Of a stretch of 64,000 bases of DNA, positions 12,183 to 30,030 are shown one piece after another (position 1 is the stretch's first letter; each line of letters starts with the position of its first letter). A model generated the notes under the pieces. It was not told the origin of the DNA, searched no databases, and saw only the letters and a list, made by a program, of their open reading frames with translations. This stretch comes from Epinephelus fuscoguttatus (Eukaryota > Chordata > Actinopteri > Perciformes > Serranidae). The DNA is taken from positions 13,159,035-13,223,034 of the forward strand of contig NC_064772.1 of assembly GCF_011397635.1 (NCBI RefSeq). The letters run 5' to 3'. The translations under genes were made by a program, and so were the position numbers.

Positions 12183-12370
12183 ATTTTTCTCTCTTGGTAG
12201 GAACAAGCGCCTCCTAACTTCAGGAGATGGATTAGAGACTCTATGTATTTCCCCAAACTTCAGAGAATCAGATACACTCTAAAAGGCGCCTTGCAAAAAT
12301 TAAGAAAACCTGGACCCCCTTCTTAGAGAGTTTACAAGTACCATTGAATGAGTTTAAAAACACATAATCA
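12183..12370 (+). pseudogene. LINE ORF2 C-terminal fragment
   Basis: The translated block around 12225-12340 reads RWIRDSMYFPK-QRIRYTL-GALQK then KTWTPFL-SLQ, the C-terminal signature of L1/Tx1-type ORF2 proteins. The same element is represented just upstream at 11400-12000, with most of ORF2 missing in between. Confidence 0.6.
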
Positions 12371-12379
12371 TTTATCTTA

Positions 12380-13490
12380 TTATGTCCCCTAAAGATTTGG
12401 AGTCAACAGTATAAGTAGGACGGTTGGGAGGGTTGGGCTGGGTAGCTGGGTGGGGAAAGGGCAGGTTATCCTCACATTTATATTCATTGGTATAGTGCAT
12501 CTGTCCAATGTTCAGCAATATATTCATTGACATTGTGTACTGCATACAAAATGCCATCAAATGAAAACTCAAAAAAAAAAAAACATTAAAAAAAAAAACG
12601 GAACAAAAATGCTGAAAAAAACCCTCAAAATATCACAGACAGGTTTATACACATTGCTAAGGTGGACTTCTTGGTGTATCGATCAGTGCAATGAATGAGT
12701 TAGTGAAAATGTGGTTAATATTTGAACCTCCTTTGGATGGGAATCTGGCTTATGTCTCCTGCTGACCTAATGTCTCCAGCTTACTCATTTTAAAGCTATT
12801 GTGAAAGAGCTCTTACTGTAAATATGTAGGCCTACTTGATGGCTATAAATGATGACGTGCTCATGATTGTGGCTAAAGGTGCACGTCCCGGGCAAAAGGT
12901 CAGTTTGTAATCTATGTGGGTGACATGACATATTCAAGAAGGTTATTAGGCATGATCTGAAGTATATACAAAATACAATACTTGATGGTAGGGCAGTATT
13001 GAGGGGTTACATCTTCTGACAGACTGCATGTCCAGCCTGGTACAATTGATTTGCATTATAAAAGCCCTTTATACATTTTTAAAGAGGGTCAATTCAGAAT
13101 CATTTAGAACAATATTCAAAGATAGGCTATCATTAGCACTGGAAACTTGGATTAGAGTGACACAATTTTGTTAACGATGCTGAACTCCGTTTAAGGCAAG
13201 CAATGTAATAACTAGTCTGCAGTGATCCTGACGTTACAGTATTGACTGTGTATTTGAACAAACAAATTCCCTACAAAAGTTGGAATTACAGCGTGGCTGG
13301 TTCTAGCTTCCAAATAGTAACATAGGATGTCTAAGTAATCAACTCGATTGACTGTACTAAATTTAACATTGTCAAAATAGCATGAAAAAATGTTAGCTTT
13401 ACGAGGGAAATTATGATTGGCTTGGTTTTTCAGTAGACATTTTCAGTTCAGTGTAATGAATAATATGAGGTTCAATAACACATACAGAGG
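12380..13490. other. intergenic, nothing recognised
   Basis: AT-rich DNA with a poly-A run near 12570-12598. No gene or clear repeat is supported. Confidence 0.45.
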
Positions 13491-13494
13491 AATT

Positions 13495-13807
13495 AAAGGT
13501 CCAGTGTGTAGGATTTAGTGGCATCTAGTGGTGAGATTACAGAACTTAAACTTGCCAAGTGTGTAGGAGAACTACGGTGGCTGACGCAAAAACAGGAGCC
13601 AGTGTCTGGTATGTCTGTTCTGGGCTACAGTAAAAACAACATGACGGACTTTGTGGACAGGGACTCGCTCCATATGGATATAAGCAGTTCATTCTAAGGT
13701 AAGGAAAACACAATTCTTATTTTCACGTGATTCTAAAGTGATGTAAACGTAATTGAATATTACATTTCTGCTAATATATCTCCCTAAATCCTACAAACTG
13801 GACCTTC
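13495..13807 (+). mobile_element. MITE with 22-bp TIRs, copy 1
   Basis: The left end AAAGGTCCAGTGTGTAGGAT and the right end ATCCTACAAACTGGACCTT are inverted repeats over about 22 bp. The interior starts with GTGGCATCTAGTGGTGA and holds CTAAGGTAAG near 13695. A second copy in opposite orientation lies at 44134-44436. There is no coding capacity. A target duplication was not clear. Confidence 0.75.
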
Positions 13808-14174
13808 AAAGCATTTTGATAATTGAGTCATGTGTTAGGTTGCTTTGCAAAAACATTTAGTTGACAAAACAACATTATGGCATTTTAAATTCAACAATCC
13901 ACATGTTACTATTTTTCATTTACTTAGGTGAAATCAAAGTGTAGTAACGTGGGTCCACTTTCACTGAATTTACTCTTTCTGCCAGGGTCATGCTTCCTAT
14001 CAGAGGGTAACTCTCAGATGACATCGCTTATACAGTACACAATGATGAAATACTGCACAGTGGATGTGCTAGTTGTGTAAAAAAACAACAACAACAGCAA
14101 AAAAACATAACTTGTAACCCAACAAACCAATGATGTTCTTTTGGCCTTGGAAGTAAGACTCAGTTGTTACTGTA

Positions 14175-14254
14175 GTTAGCCTGACATGCTAACAATTGCA
14201 GCTTACATCTGAACGTTAGCCTGACATGCTAACGATTGCAGCTTACATCTCAAC
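14175..14254. repeat. two-copy 40-bp tandem duplication
   Basis: Two adjacent 40-bp units begin GTTAGCCTGACATGCTAAC and contain TTGCAGCTTACATCT. They differ at only two positions, so the duplication is recent. Confidence 0.9.
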
Positions 14255-14529
14255 ACATAAACACACTGATTAATTTATTCCTCACAGTTTTGCCCTTGTG
14301 CTTTTTGGTTTTTGGAAAGTCTACACTGGTAGAAAAGATTGATTTCTGCAGACTTACATCTATGCAGTGTTATTTTTACAAAATATACACCTCGTCTCAA
14401 ACTCTTTATCCAAAGCTTGACAGACTGGCCATAGTTACTTTTCACTGCTGAGTCACAGTTTGTGTAGGAAATAGGTTTATCGGTTAGTTATTAAGCTGTT
14501 AATGTATTTCCTAATTCGAGGAAGCTCCA

Positions 14530-15105
14530 GCTCTCATTGTGGAGAGGGTGCCGTAGCATTGTTCCGACCTCTCATTGTTCCGATCTCTCATTAGTCCGAC
14601 GTCCCGTTGTTCCGATATGTGATTATACTAGGCTATACTGTATTTGTGTACCATAGAGGATCAGCAAACGCAACAAAAGTAGGCTACTGGTCGAGATACA
14701 AGTGTCATAGAGAGAAGACAGTGAAACACCATAACCTCCTGTTATTAACTCTGGGGTCCGGGTTGTGTGGGGAGCTCTCCGCGGTGCTGAACGGCTCCTA
14801 GTGGGCGTATTTCTGCCTTGATGGTGCGCCGCAACCGGCTCTGGGTCAGCTGGGAAAGGCTTGAGGCGAAGCAGGCTCACAGCTTATGTGTTTGTCACTT
14901 TCTTTTTCATTTTAACCCACACCATGATCTTTTCCTGACCCTAACCAAGTAGTTTTTGTGCCCAAACCTAACCAGACCTTAACCACAGGGCATCATGATG
15001 ATTTCGGAACAACGGGACTTCGGAACAATGGATTTAATACGGTCGGAACAATGGGTTTAATATGGTCGGAACAATGGGATGTCGGACCAATGGGCAGACC
15101 CTGTG
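14530..15105 (-). repeat. dispersed repeat family A, copy 2 (reverse)
   Basis: The core (TTTTCCTGACCCTAACCAAG, then CCCAAACCTAACCAGA and TTAACCACAG at 14930-14990) is the reverse complement of the core at 24560-24640 and 51895-51960. Both ends are built from repeated phrases that mirror each other: CATTGTTCCGA / TCCGACGTCCCGTTGTTCCGA on the left and CGGAACAACGGGACTTCGGA / GGTCGGAACAATGGG on the right. This is a fold-back type structure. No open frame of note. Confidence 0.65.
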
Positions 15106-15114
15106 GAGGGTAAG

Positions 15115-15716
15115 TAGCTGTGTTCGAAACCGTCCACTCACTCACTCACTATTCCCTATTTCGTGTTTACTATATAGTGCACTACATGGGGAAAGACTGA
15201 ACGAGATTTCGGACACTAACTGAAATTTTCTGAACGTCGTTGCATCAGTAGCTGTGCCGCATACTCCTGTGACGCAAGTGGATGCGCCGAGCATCATGTA
15301 AACAAACCGGGCGCTTTGAGGATGATCGAACTGTATGGTGGTTGTACTTTTTGTCAATAAATTGTTGAAATGTCAGTGGTGTGGACGTTTGGTTTTGTCA
15401 GGTACGGTTGTGTGTCTGCATTGTGAGCTGTAATAGCCCACGATTGTGCATGAGCTACGAGCTATCTGGCTTGTGCTAGCTAAGTGGCTATTGTTAGCTC
15501 GTGAGCTAACAATAGCCCGCATTGCATTGTGGTATACAGGAGTAAAATGTAGGGTACATCGTTTGTTCACTCACATTTGCTGTGCACTGTGGGTATTTTA
15601 TAGTCCACTATATAGTGAATGAAATTAACCGCGGAGAATTCGAACAACACTACAAAATGGCAAACACACTATATAGTGCACTATATCCATAATAGGGAGC
15701 GATTTCGACACAGCTA
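15115..15716. mobile_element. 600-bp MITE with TAGCTGTG ends
   Basis: The left end TAGCTGTGTTCGAAACCG and the right end CGATTTCGACACAGCTA are inverted. Internal palindromic phrases (TATATAGTGCACTA near 15173 and 15670) repeat the symmetry. The centre holds a hairpin, GGCTATTGTTAGCTC-gt-GAGCTAACAATAGCC (15486-15517). No transposase is seen. The termini are hAT-like, but no clear 8-bp duplication was found. Confidence 0.7.
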
Positions 15717-16154
15717 CTATTTTGCTGCACAGTTACTGACATTTACAACACACAGCATAGTTGAACTTTAATCTCCAACATAAGAAACAAGCATGTGCAA
15801 CAAGATCCTTCTTTATTACCTAGTTTTTATTTCAGTATTCACATGTAGCTGCCTGATGTTTTCGTAAGGAATACCAATGATGTGGCAGAATGCACTCTGA
15901 TTTACTTATGTAGTTACTTAGTAATGGCACACTTACATCATAAAGTAATAAAATACGTTTTCCTTGCCTGTGATTTTGCAAGTCACATTTTTATCAGGTC
16001 TTATCATTTGTCTGTTTGAAGAGTTGATTATCACCAAGAGGCACGAGATTTCCAGTAACACCACATACTTTTCCCCATTGTTTTAGTTTCCTGGTATTTT
16101 CAAGGCTTCATTGACCAAAGACACTTCCTCCAACTTTCCAAAACAGGTGTGTAC

Positions 16155-16210
16155 AGCCTTTAAAAGGATGCCATCCCTCTACATGTGTGCAAACTGTCCA
16201 ACTGTGCAAG
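16155..16210 (+). promoter_or_regulatory. possible TATA-like core promoter of ptchd3
   Basis: CCTTTAAAAGG at about 16158-16168 lies 45-50 bp upstream of the chosen start codon and could place transcription start near 16190. An upstream ATG close to 16169 opens a 20-codon frame that overlaps the ptchd3 start out of frame, and it would be translated only if transcription starts further upstream. Sequence support alone, no transcript evidence. Confidence 0.3.
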
Positions 16211-23705
<7,495 letters not shown>

Positions 23706-23985
23706 CCACAGTTACACTGCATGTGTAGGTAGTTAGACATATTAGATAGGTACATTTACTTGTAGATCCATTCATAAAAATGTTTTCATTTTCTGGAAAG
23801 AACATGTATAAGTTATATTTTGTAAGTTATTTGTTTTGTTGTTGTGTTTTTTTAATGGATGAGTTTAACAATTAACAATTTTCACTGGTTTTGTACATAG
23901 CAATTTTGCATCCAAATCAGTGGAATTTAATCATATAGCAAACTGTATTTTATACGTGACAATAAAGCCTTCTGTTTCACCCTGA
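23706..23985 (+). terminator. ptchd3: ptchd3 3' UTR with polyadenylation signal
   Basis: A canonical AATAAA lies at 23961-23966, about 255 bp after the stop codon, followed by a GT-rich stretch (TTGTTTGTTATGTGTTGTTTC) that suits cleavage near 23980-23990. Confidence 0.75.
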
Positions 23986-24394
23986 ATTGTTTGTTATGTG
24001 TTGTTTCTGTGAGGACACTAGGACTGTACCCAGCTCAGAGCTATATCAGTCATCAGATTTGGCTGTTCAATACGAATATTCAACTAGTTGTTCCTTTTTT
24101 TCCATATAGAGTTTGAGGGTTTGAGTGGGTTTCGGCACGACAATTAGAGTGACGGTGACATTCACGTAATATAGTGAGCAAGCCAAGTTAGTCTGGGATT
24201 TGTGCAACATCTGTGCTGATACTAGATATCAAACAAATGCCAGAGACTAAATTGTATAAGGTTCCTCTGTTGGTTTACGTTGCTGTAAATTCACCACTTC
24301 TGAGCAGAAGAAAGAAAAATATCTCTGAGCCTGACCAGGTGGGGACTGACCATTGTTTCAGCAGCCTAAAATTCCAAAGCCCTGTTGGTCTGAA

Positions 24395-24895
24395 AAACAT
24401 CCCACTGGACCAAATGTCCGACAGCTCGTTACAATGCTAGTTGCAGTTCTGTTTCTCTGAAAATACACACTCCCTGCAGTTACACAACCAGAAAAAATGC
24501 TCAGACTGTACATTTCTGGAAACCAGGGATATGTTACATTTATCAACAATGCTGTGGTGAATGTGTGGTTAGGTTTAGGCACAAAAACCACTTGGTTATG
24601 GTCAGGAAAGGATCATGATATGGCTTAAAACACCTGCATTTGGTGGCACAAAAGTTGCTGGAAAAGCAGGGATGGGTCAGGGAAAAACACCCTGGATCTG
24701 TGCCTCAAATGCCACAAGGAAACCAAAACTAACTGTAGCTCTGTATTTTTGAAGAAATGAGACCTTAGAGCAATTGGCATTTGTCATTGTAATAATAGAC
24801 TGTCAAGGAAATGGGCTTTCAGTCAGACATTTTTTGGAATAATGGGGCTTCAGAATTTTAGGCCATTGGAACAATGGCATAGCAATGACTGGGCA
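24395..24895 (+). repeat. dispersed repeat family A, copy 3
   Basis: Core GGTTAGGTTTAGGCACAAAA, then CCACTTGGTTATGGTCAGGA and GGCACAAAAGTTGCTGGAAA (24565-24665), with a right end TGGGGCTTCAGAATTTTAGG and GGAACAATGGCA (24842-24880). It matches copy 6 at 51645-52285 over most of its length. Confidence 0.65.
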
Positions 24896-24899
24896 AAGC

Positions 24900-25750
24900 C
24901 TCTCTTCCCCTGGGTAGCTGCCTCTTTCTCACTCAGATTCACCCTGGGTCTGGGGTCAGGCCCCTACGAGGTGTGACAGGCTTTAAAGGCAATTTTTGTA
25001 AAGGCCAAACTATAAACTTACAACTTCCAGGTCCGTCAAGTAATGCCATTGGCCCCCAAAGACTTTTCCCCATAGACTTACAATGTGAAGATAATGGAGA
25101 TCAGTGAATACATATTTTGAGCATCAAAACCCAGTCGTTTTACTGTCGGGATTTGATCCATTAGTCCTGATAACATTTTGAAAGTCTAAAAGAGTCGCAC
25201 AATTAATTCATTCAATTCCTTTTAATCCGGGAAATCAAAATGTTTTTCTTTTTTCTTTTTTTCTTCATGCACCACTTAGCAACTTTCATAGGAATAAACA
25301 GGGCCCTGCCTCCAACACTGCATCCAGGTCATTTTTATACTTGATGGTCTGAGTTTGCAGCTGCCTGCACTAGAAAGAAGCATGAAAGTGAGGAATTTTT
25401 ACTCTGCAGCAAAATCTGGGGAACATCCCCAGAAGTGCACACTGACAAAACAAACAAACAAAAAAGAATCTCAGTTGACTGAGGGATTGCTGACTGATGA
25501 TTTCAATCTTTGACTTTCAGGGAGCAGCCCTAGTAACATTTTATTATCATTACTGTGTTGATTAAAATACAATGCCTCTCATTAAGCAACTCGGATCAAA
25601 ATTTGTAATAAGTAGGGCATATTAATGTGCTGCTAACTCTCAACTAGACTATAACAGCGTGAAACACCACCTGCATAGTCTAAACTATCAAACCTGTCAT
25701 CAGGGGCAGAAAAAAAAGATTTTCACTTAAGGTTGTCGTACTTTTCAGAT
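24900..25750. other. intergenic, possible repeat 24980-25330
   Basis: No gene. The phrase CCATAGACTTACAATGTGAA near 25070 and the block up to TTTCATAGGAATAAACAGGG resemble dispersed fish repeats, but no ends could be defined. Confidence 0.35.
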
Positions 25751-25806
25751 GTCTCATTATTCAAAACTGCACGTAATTAAGCTGCACCACAATTTCTCAA
25801 TTCCAG

Positions 25807-26410
25807 GAACTGGTGTTGAGGACATATCGTATGTCTCCAACTGGCAACACATTAACATCAAGAACCCACCGCCCATGCAGATGGTTCACACCTCAAAAGA
25901 AGGTGCTAGGTACACCTTCATCACTGTCATCATCGCCACGACACCAAGCATTTTGGTAGCAGGAACATCAAAACTAGAAGAGAAAGAAATGTTTCTGTTA
26001 GGGTCAGAGAAAGACTGAGGATGACTGAAGTTGAAAGAGGAGTTGGTACCTTGAATTCATGCAGGCATCTTTGGCAAGTAATGAACCCAGATGCTAAAAG
26101 GATACAAACAAACAGGCATTGATTTGGGGGTTTCTACTGATGCACAGCTCTACAGTGAGCTGTTTCTATATACTGGCTGTAAGGTTATACAGGATCAAGT
26201 TTTCCCAATTATTTTCTGTACAGTGTCAGTATCAGGATTTCAAGACAAGTCAAACAAGCAGGCTCTTGGATGCAGCTGTACGTGCTGTAGGTTGGTCAAG
26301 AAATCCACGAGGCCTTCAGGTTCCAGCTCCCAGCATCCCTGGTGGCCCATGCATCGTGCAGGTCAACTCTCAGCTCTGTCACCCTCCGTCACGCCTGTCT
26401 TCCTCGCCCT
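25807..26410 (+). pseudogene. decayed second ptchd3 copy (terminal-exon remnants)
   Basis: After a retained splice-acceptor tract (TTTCTCAATTCCAG), 25807-25966 reads GTGVEDISYVSNWQHINIKN and on to KEGA...TFITVIIATTPSILVAG, aligning to the first 53 residues of ptchd3 exon 4 (GIGLNNMFIMVSDWQH...). At 26091-26180 the frame MLKGYKQTG...LYSELFLYTG parallels MLKGLKTTAG...LVYNQKFIFYD of the same exon, and near 26255-26410 LLDAAVRAVGW and PVFLALV parallel AVDALSSLGY and PVVLTLA. The order is kept, with large deletions between. The intact acceptor points to a genomic duplicate, not a retrocopy. The first block is clear; the other two are suggestive. Confidence 0.72.
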
Positions 26411-26984
26411 GGTATCCAGGACGAGATGCCTCTGGCCCACACAGCGTGACGTGACATGCCCCTACACCCAGGAGAGAGATAGAGAGAGAGACAGCAACCT
26501 TGGAGCTTAAACTAATAAGAAAGAGAAAGACTGATAGATCAATGACAAAGTAAAGAATGAGATCAGAACCCCCCCTTTTTGTTGCATAATAAACTCCTTA
26601 TCCCTCTGAGTAGTTGCTTGGCTAACATGTGAAGGAGCAGCAGCTTGCATCAACCATAAATGAGTTTATTGATTAGAAACATGTGTAGGTTTCAGGTGAG
26701 GCATGATTGCATTCCCACAGAAAGGCCCTGTTGGTTCTAAGAAATGGAGTCCCAGTTTTATCTAAGACTAAAAAGAAAACAGTTGTATGGTTAGGCATTA
26801 CAAAGAATCATCTATTTGGTATGTTATAGTTTATTTTGCTGTTTTCTGGGAAGGCTTTTCATAAGATTGTGGAGCCTGGCTGCAGGGATTTGCTTTTGGG
26901 CCCTCACACTTCTCAGGTGTAGTAGTTGCTCTGATGAGCTGCCTACTCGTGCAACTACCAGACAGAGCAGCACATGAAGCTAGA

Positions 26985-27415
26985 TGGCGGGGCTGTTACA
27001 TGTGGTTAGGTTAAGCCATAAAAGCAAGTGATTTGGGTTAGGAAAAGATCATGTGTTGACTTAAAATACATGCTTTTCAGGGTGTTGGTGGCTTAGTGGA
27101 TAGAGCAGGTGCCCCATGGACAAAAGCTCCGTCCTTGCTGCAGCAGCCCGGGTTCAATTCCAGCCTGCAGCCCCTTGCTGCATGTCGTCCCCTCTCTTTT
27201 TCCCCCTTTCACACTAAACTGTCCTATCCATTAAAGGCAAAAATGCCCAAAAAATAATCTTAAAACAACAACATGCTTTTTGTGGCACAACCACTGCAGG
27301 AAATTGTGCGATGTGTTGCCAAAAACAACCAGTTTTGATGTTTGTTGTTCTCTAACATCCACCATCCCCTTCTCCTCTGTAACAAACTCAGCTCATATAC
27401 ATGTAAGCAGAACTA
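26985..27415 (+). repeat. dispersed repeat family A, copy 4, split by SINE
   Basis: Left part GTGGTTAGGTTAAGCCATAA ... GGTTAGGAAAAGATCATG (27000-27050); right part TTTTTGTGGCACAACCACTG ... AACCAGTTTTGATGTTTGTT ... CTCAGCTCATATACATG (27276-27405). Removing the SINE and one copy of its target duplication restores the order seen in copies 1 and 3. Confidence 0.7.
27078..27270 (+). mobile_element. tRNA-derived SINE with 10-bp TSD
   Basis: Head with pol III A box (TGGCTTAGTGGA, 27089-27100) and B box (GGTTCAATTCC, 27151-27161), then CCCCTTGCTGCATGTCGTCC, a CTCTCTTTTTCCCCC tract and a tail AAGGCAAAAATGCCCAAAAA. It is flanked by perfect ACATGCTTTT repeats at 27068-27077 and 27271-27280, the target-site duplication made by LINE-type retroposition. 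The same family occurs antisense at 17975-18145. Confidence 0.88.
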
Positions 27416-27429
27416 CATCACTTTAGAAA

Positions 27430-28440
27430 TGTTGATATGATAAGTATGAAACATACAAAATGTAATGTATGTAGGGTGATACTTCCACTCCGACTGTGTT
27501 TGTTCTATGTATGCTGAAACAGGACAGGCTTGCCCAAACTGTTGCCACAAAGCAGGCAGCACACTTTTGTCTTAAATACCAGGGCTCTCCACACTGGCTT
27601 GCAGTGGGCGGGGGCTCAGTTGGAAAAAGGTGATGTCATGTATTTACATGCACCAATCAGGATTTAAATTAGAGTCTGATGACAGTTGATGTGTGGTTTG
27701 ACCACTGTTAATGAAATGTGACCAAACCACAACCAAACAATCCTATTTAATCACATTTACTTAGTTTGAGTTTGTGTGTTAAGCTCTAAACCAATAACAC
27801 CTAAATATGTTGTTTCTTCTTCTTTATCCTCATGAATATATTTTCTATATCTCACAGAAGATTTGAAACCAAGTTCTGAGGGGATTTAATTGAATTTAAG
27901 GGGTCTGGTCCCCATGTATTAGCAGGGGTGTCCCCAGATCTGTGTATGTGCCATCTTCCATCACATATCTTGCAACAAAAAGCCTCAGAGTTCCCGAATA
28001 TGCCGCTACCTTTATTTCCTGTTTGTTTCCCCTATTTTTGGCCAAATTGTGTAATGCAAAAATTACACATGACATAAAGTTTAGGATGTAGTATAGGATG
28101 ATGTGAATATCGCCCATAGCTATCATGGAGGTATTTATATATGAAAAAACACATATCATGATTAATCCTGTTGATAACCTATTTGTCCCCAAATACCTTA
28201 AGAAAGCCAAAAACAAATTGAAAATAAATATGCAAAAATAGATACCCCTTTCTCTTAACCATCAGTGAATTCGATTTTTCCAATATTTCTTCAAATGATT
28301 TGACAGCTTTAAATTAAAGTGGGTGTAACTGAGCTTTTGTACAGTGATCAACAGTGAGAAAACGACCCCTGAATGCCAAAGTGAGAACAGATCTCTCCCT
28401 ATTGATCCAAATTAAGTGCTTAATTTTGATAAATCAGCCG
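27430..28440. other. intergenic between ptchd3 pseudogene and gpr158
   Basis: AT-rich. No gene, RNA or clear repeat supported. Confidence 0.45.
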
Positions 28441-28457
28441 CCGCTGACTTCATCACT

Positions 28458-28476
28458 TTCAGCACCGGACAGCTCC
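28458..28476 (+). promoter_or_regulatory. compressed RE1/NRSE-like motif
   Basis: TTCAGCACC is directly followed by GGACAGCTCC. These are near-perfect left and right half-sites of the REST/NRSF element (TTCAGCACC-nn-GGACAGCGCC), but the usual two-base gap is missing and one base differs. It lies about 690 bp upstream of the gpr158 start codon, in the CpG-rich promoter of a neuronal gene. REST binding to a zero-gap site is uncertain. Confidence 0.45.
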
Positions 28477-28713
28477 CTCACGGCTCCACCGAACACTGCG
28501 CCGTGATTGACAGAAAAAGCGGCCATACGCGGATCAATGTTGCTTCTGGAGCCCTATGAGATGATGGAGAAGACGGGCTTTGAGAGCGCGCAGCTCCTGA
28601 TGTGTCTCTTCGTGGCTTCTGTAGGCCTACTTAATGCTTGTTGTGGTCGGAAGAGGGCGGAGTGCGTTTGCCATCCAAGTGAGAAGCTCCCTGACTCGGT
28701 GCCTCCTGAAAAA

Positions 28714-28723
28714 TATATAAATA
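28714..28723 (+). promoter_or_regulatory. gpr158: TATA-like element, gpr158 promoter
   Basis: TATATAAATA stands about 30 bp before a C/T-rich initiator region (near 28745-28760) and is followed by a CpG-rich leader. A start here would give a 5' UTR of about 400 nt holding short upstream frames (for example ATGAGGCATCTGTGA near 28903 and ATGCTTTAG at 29041). Confidence 0.4.
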
Positions 28724-29152
28724 TAAGAATAACCTGCCCCCTTTACCCCTCCCTTCCTCCTCGTTTTGATTCAGCCTATGTAGCCTGCGCGCAGAGGGAG
28801 AGCGGCCGCCGCACAGCAAATCCAAGACAGTCTTGTCTACAGTGAGACAGAGAGAGGTGGGGGGAAACAGCTGCAAGCGGATACTCAACATCAACAAGCT
28901 GTATGAGGCATCTGTGAAGAAGAAGAGGGGATTTAGCGCGGACAGAGAGGGGGTTCCTTCCGTTTCCCCCCCTCCTTTGCTTTTTGATTCCAAGATCAGA
29001 GGCGTGGAGCTTGCAAGAATATCCTACAAGTGGTGAAGCGATGCTTTAGCGGAGCAATTTGGCAGATTTTTTTTTACAACACGCCCGCCCAACGACACTG
29101 TAATTCCGTGCAGCAATCCCCCAAACATCTGTGGACGCTTTTCTGCAGGGAG

Positions 29153-30030
29153 ATGGCTGTTTTCCGGCTGTCGTTGCTGCTGCAAGTGGGATTTGTGATC
29201 GGATCAAACCATAAATACGCGGAATGGTCAGCGCATGGGGAAGATATCAGAGCACGGGAGGCGATTTACGGCGCTCAGACGCACCTTCGGCAGCTGGCGC
29301 ATCTCCGTGCGCCTCATCCTCCACCCGGGGAGACGGCGGAGGTGCCGCAGAAAATCGAGGAGCATCTCCCCCGGGTGGTCACGGCTTTTCTTCACACGGG
29401 GGACTCGACCACATTAAAGCACGCCAACTGCTCGCGGAGGTACGAGCTCACCTCTCTGCGGGGAAGGTCACAAGCCACCCCGCATTACTCCATGAGCAGC
29501 GTGTTGGATACGGTCCTGCACGCCACAAACTTCCTCAACATGATCTTGCAAGCCAACAGGTCCAGGGAGCACAGTCTCCGGCGAGACATTGAGTGGTATC
29601 ACGCTTTAGTGAGGAGTATACTGGAAGGAGACGCCAAGATTCACCGGGCGGTCGTCACTTTTAACGCGGATTCGTCCGTGACGGGGCCCTCGGTGCTTCT
29701 CCAAGCCACCAGGGCCGGCGGAGAGATAGTCCTCCAAGACCTCTCCAGCATGGCTCACCACCATCTGCACAACCGCACAGTAGACACAGAGTGGTACCAC
29801 GATGTCAAAGACAGGAAGAAGCCCAGTTTCCATAAGAGGGTGCTGAGCCAAGATATCAGATCAGTTGACAATTCTTTAAAAAGAGGAGAGAGTTTTATCC
29901 CGGACAAGACGCATGTCAAATGGTCTGCGCCCTACCTGGAGTGTGAGAATGGGAATTTTGTTCCCCGTTGGCTTTTGACCTTATCGGCTGCTTTCTATGG
30001 CCTGAAGCCCAACCTGGCTCCTGAATTCAG
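29153..30030 (+). CDS. gpr158: gpr158 exon 1 (coding part)
   Basis: 878 bp, 292 codons plus two bases, to donor GTAGGC. Key blocks: LHTGDSTTLKHANCSRRYEL, LHATNFLNMILQANRSREH, EWYHALVRSILEGDAKIHRA, LLQATRAGGEIVLQDLSS and SAPYLECENG...YGLKPNLAPEF. CpG-rich compared with its surroundings. Confidence 0.92.

Noticed and set aside
27089..27161. Possible tRNA gene (A and B boxes)
   Set aside because: The anticodon and acceptor arms do not pair as in a tRNA, and a SINE tail plus target duplication follow; it is a tRNA-derived SINE.
28507..28845. 112-codon open frame in the gpr158 promoter/leader
   Set aside because: CpG-rich leader sequence; no domain, no signal of coding constraint, and it overlaps the TATA-like element and 5' UTR.
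29030..29152. In-frame extension upstream of the gpr158 start
   Set aside because: It lacks an ATG codon at its head, while ATG 29153 has good context and immediately opens a signal peptide.
29224..29592. 122-codon alternative frame inside gpr158 exon 1
   Set aside because: Frame-shifted shadow of the GC-rich coding exon.
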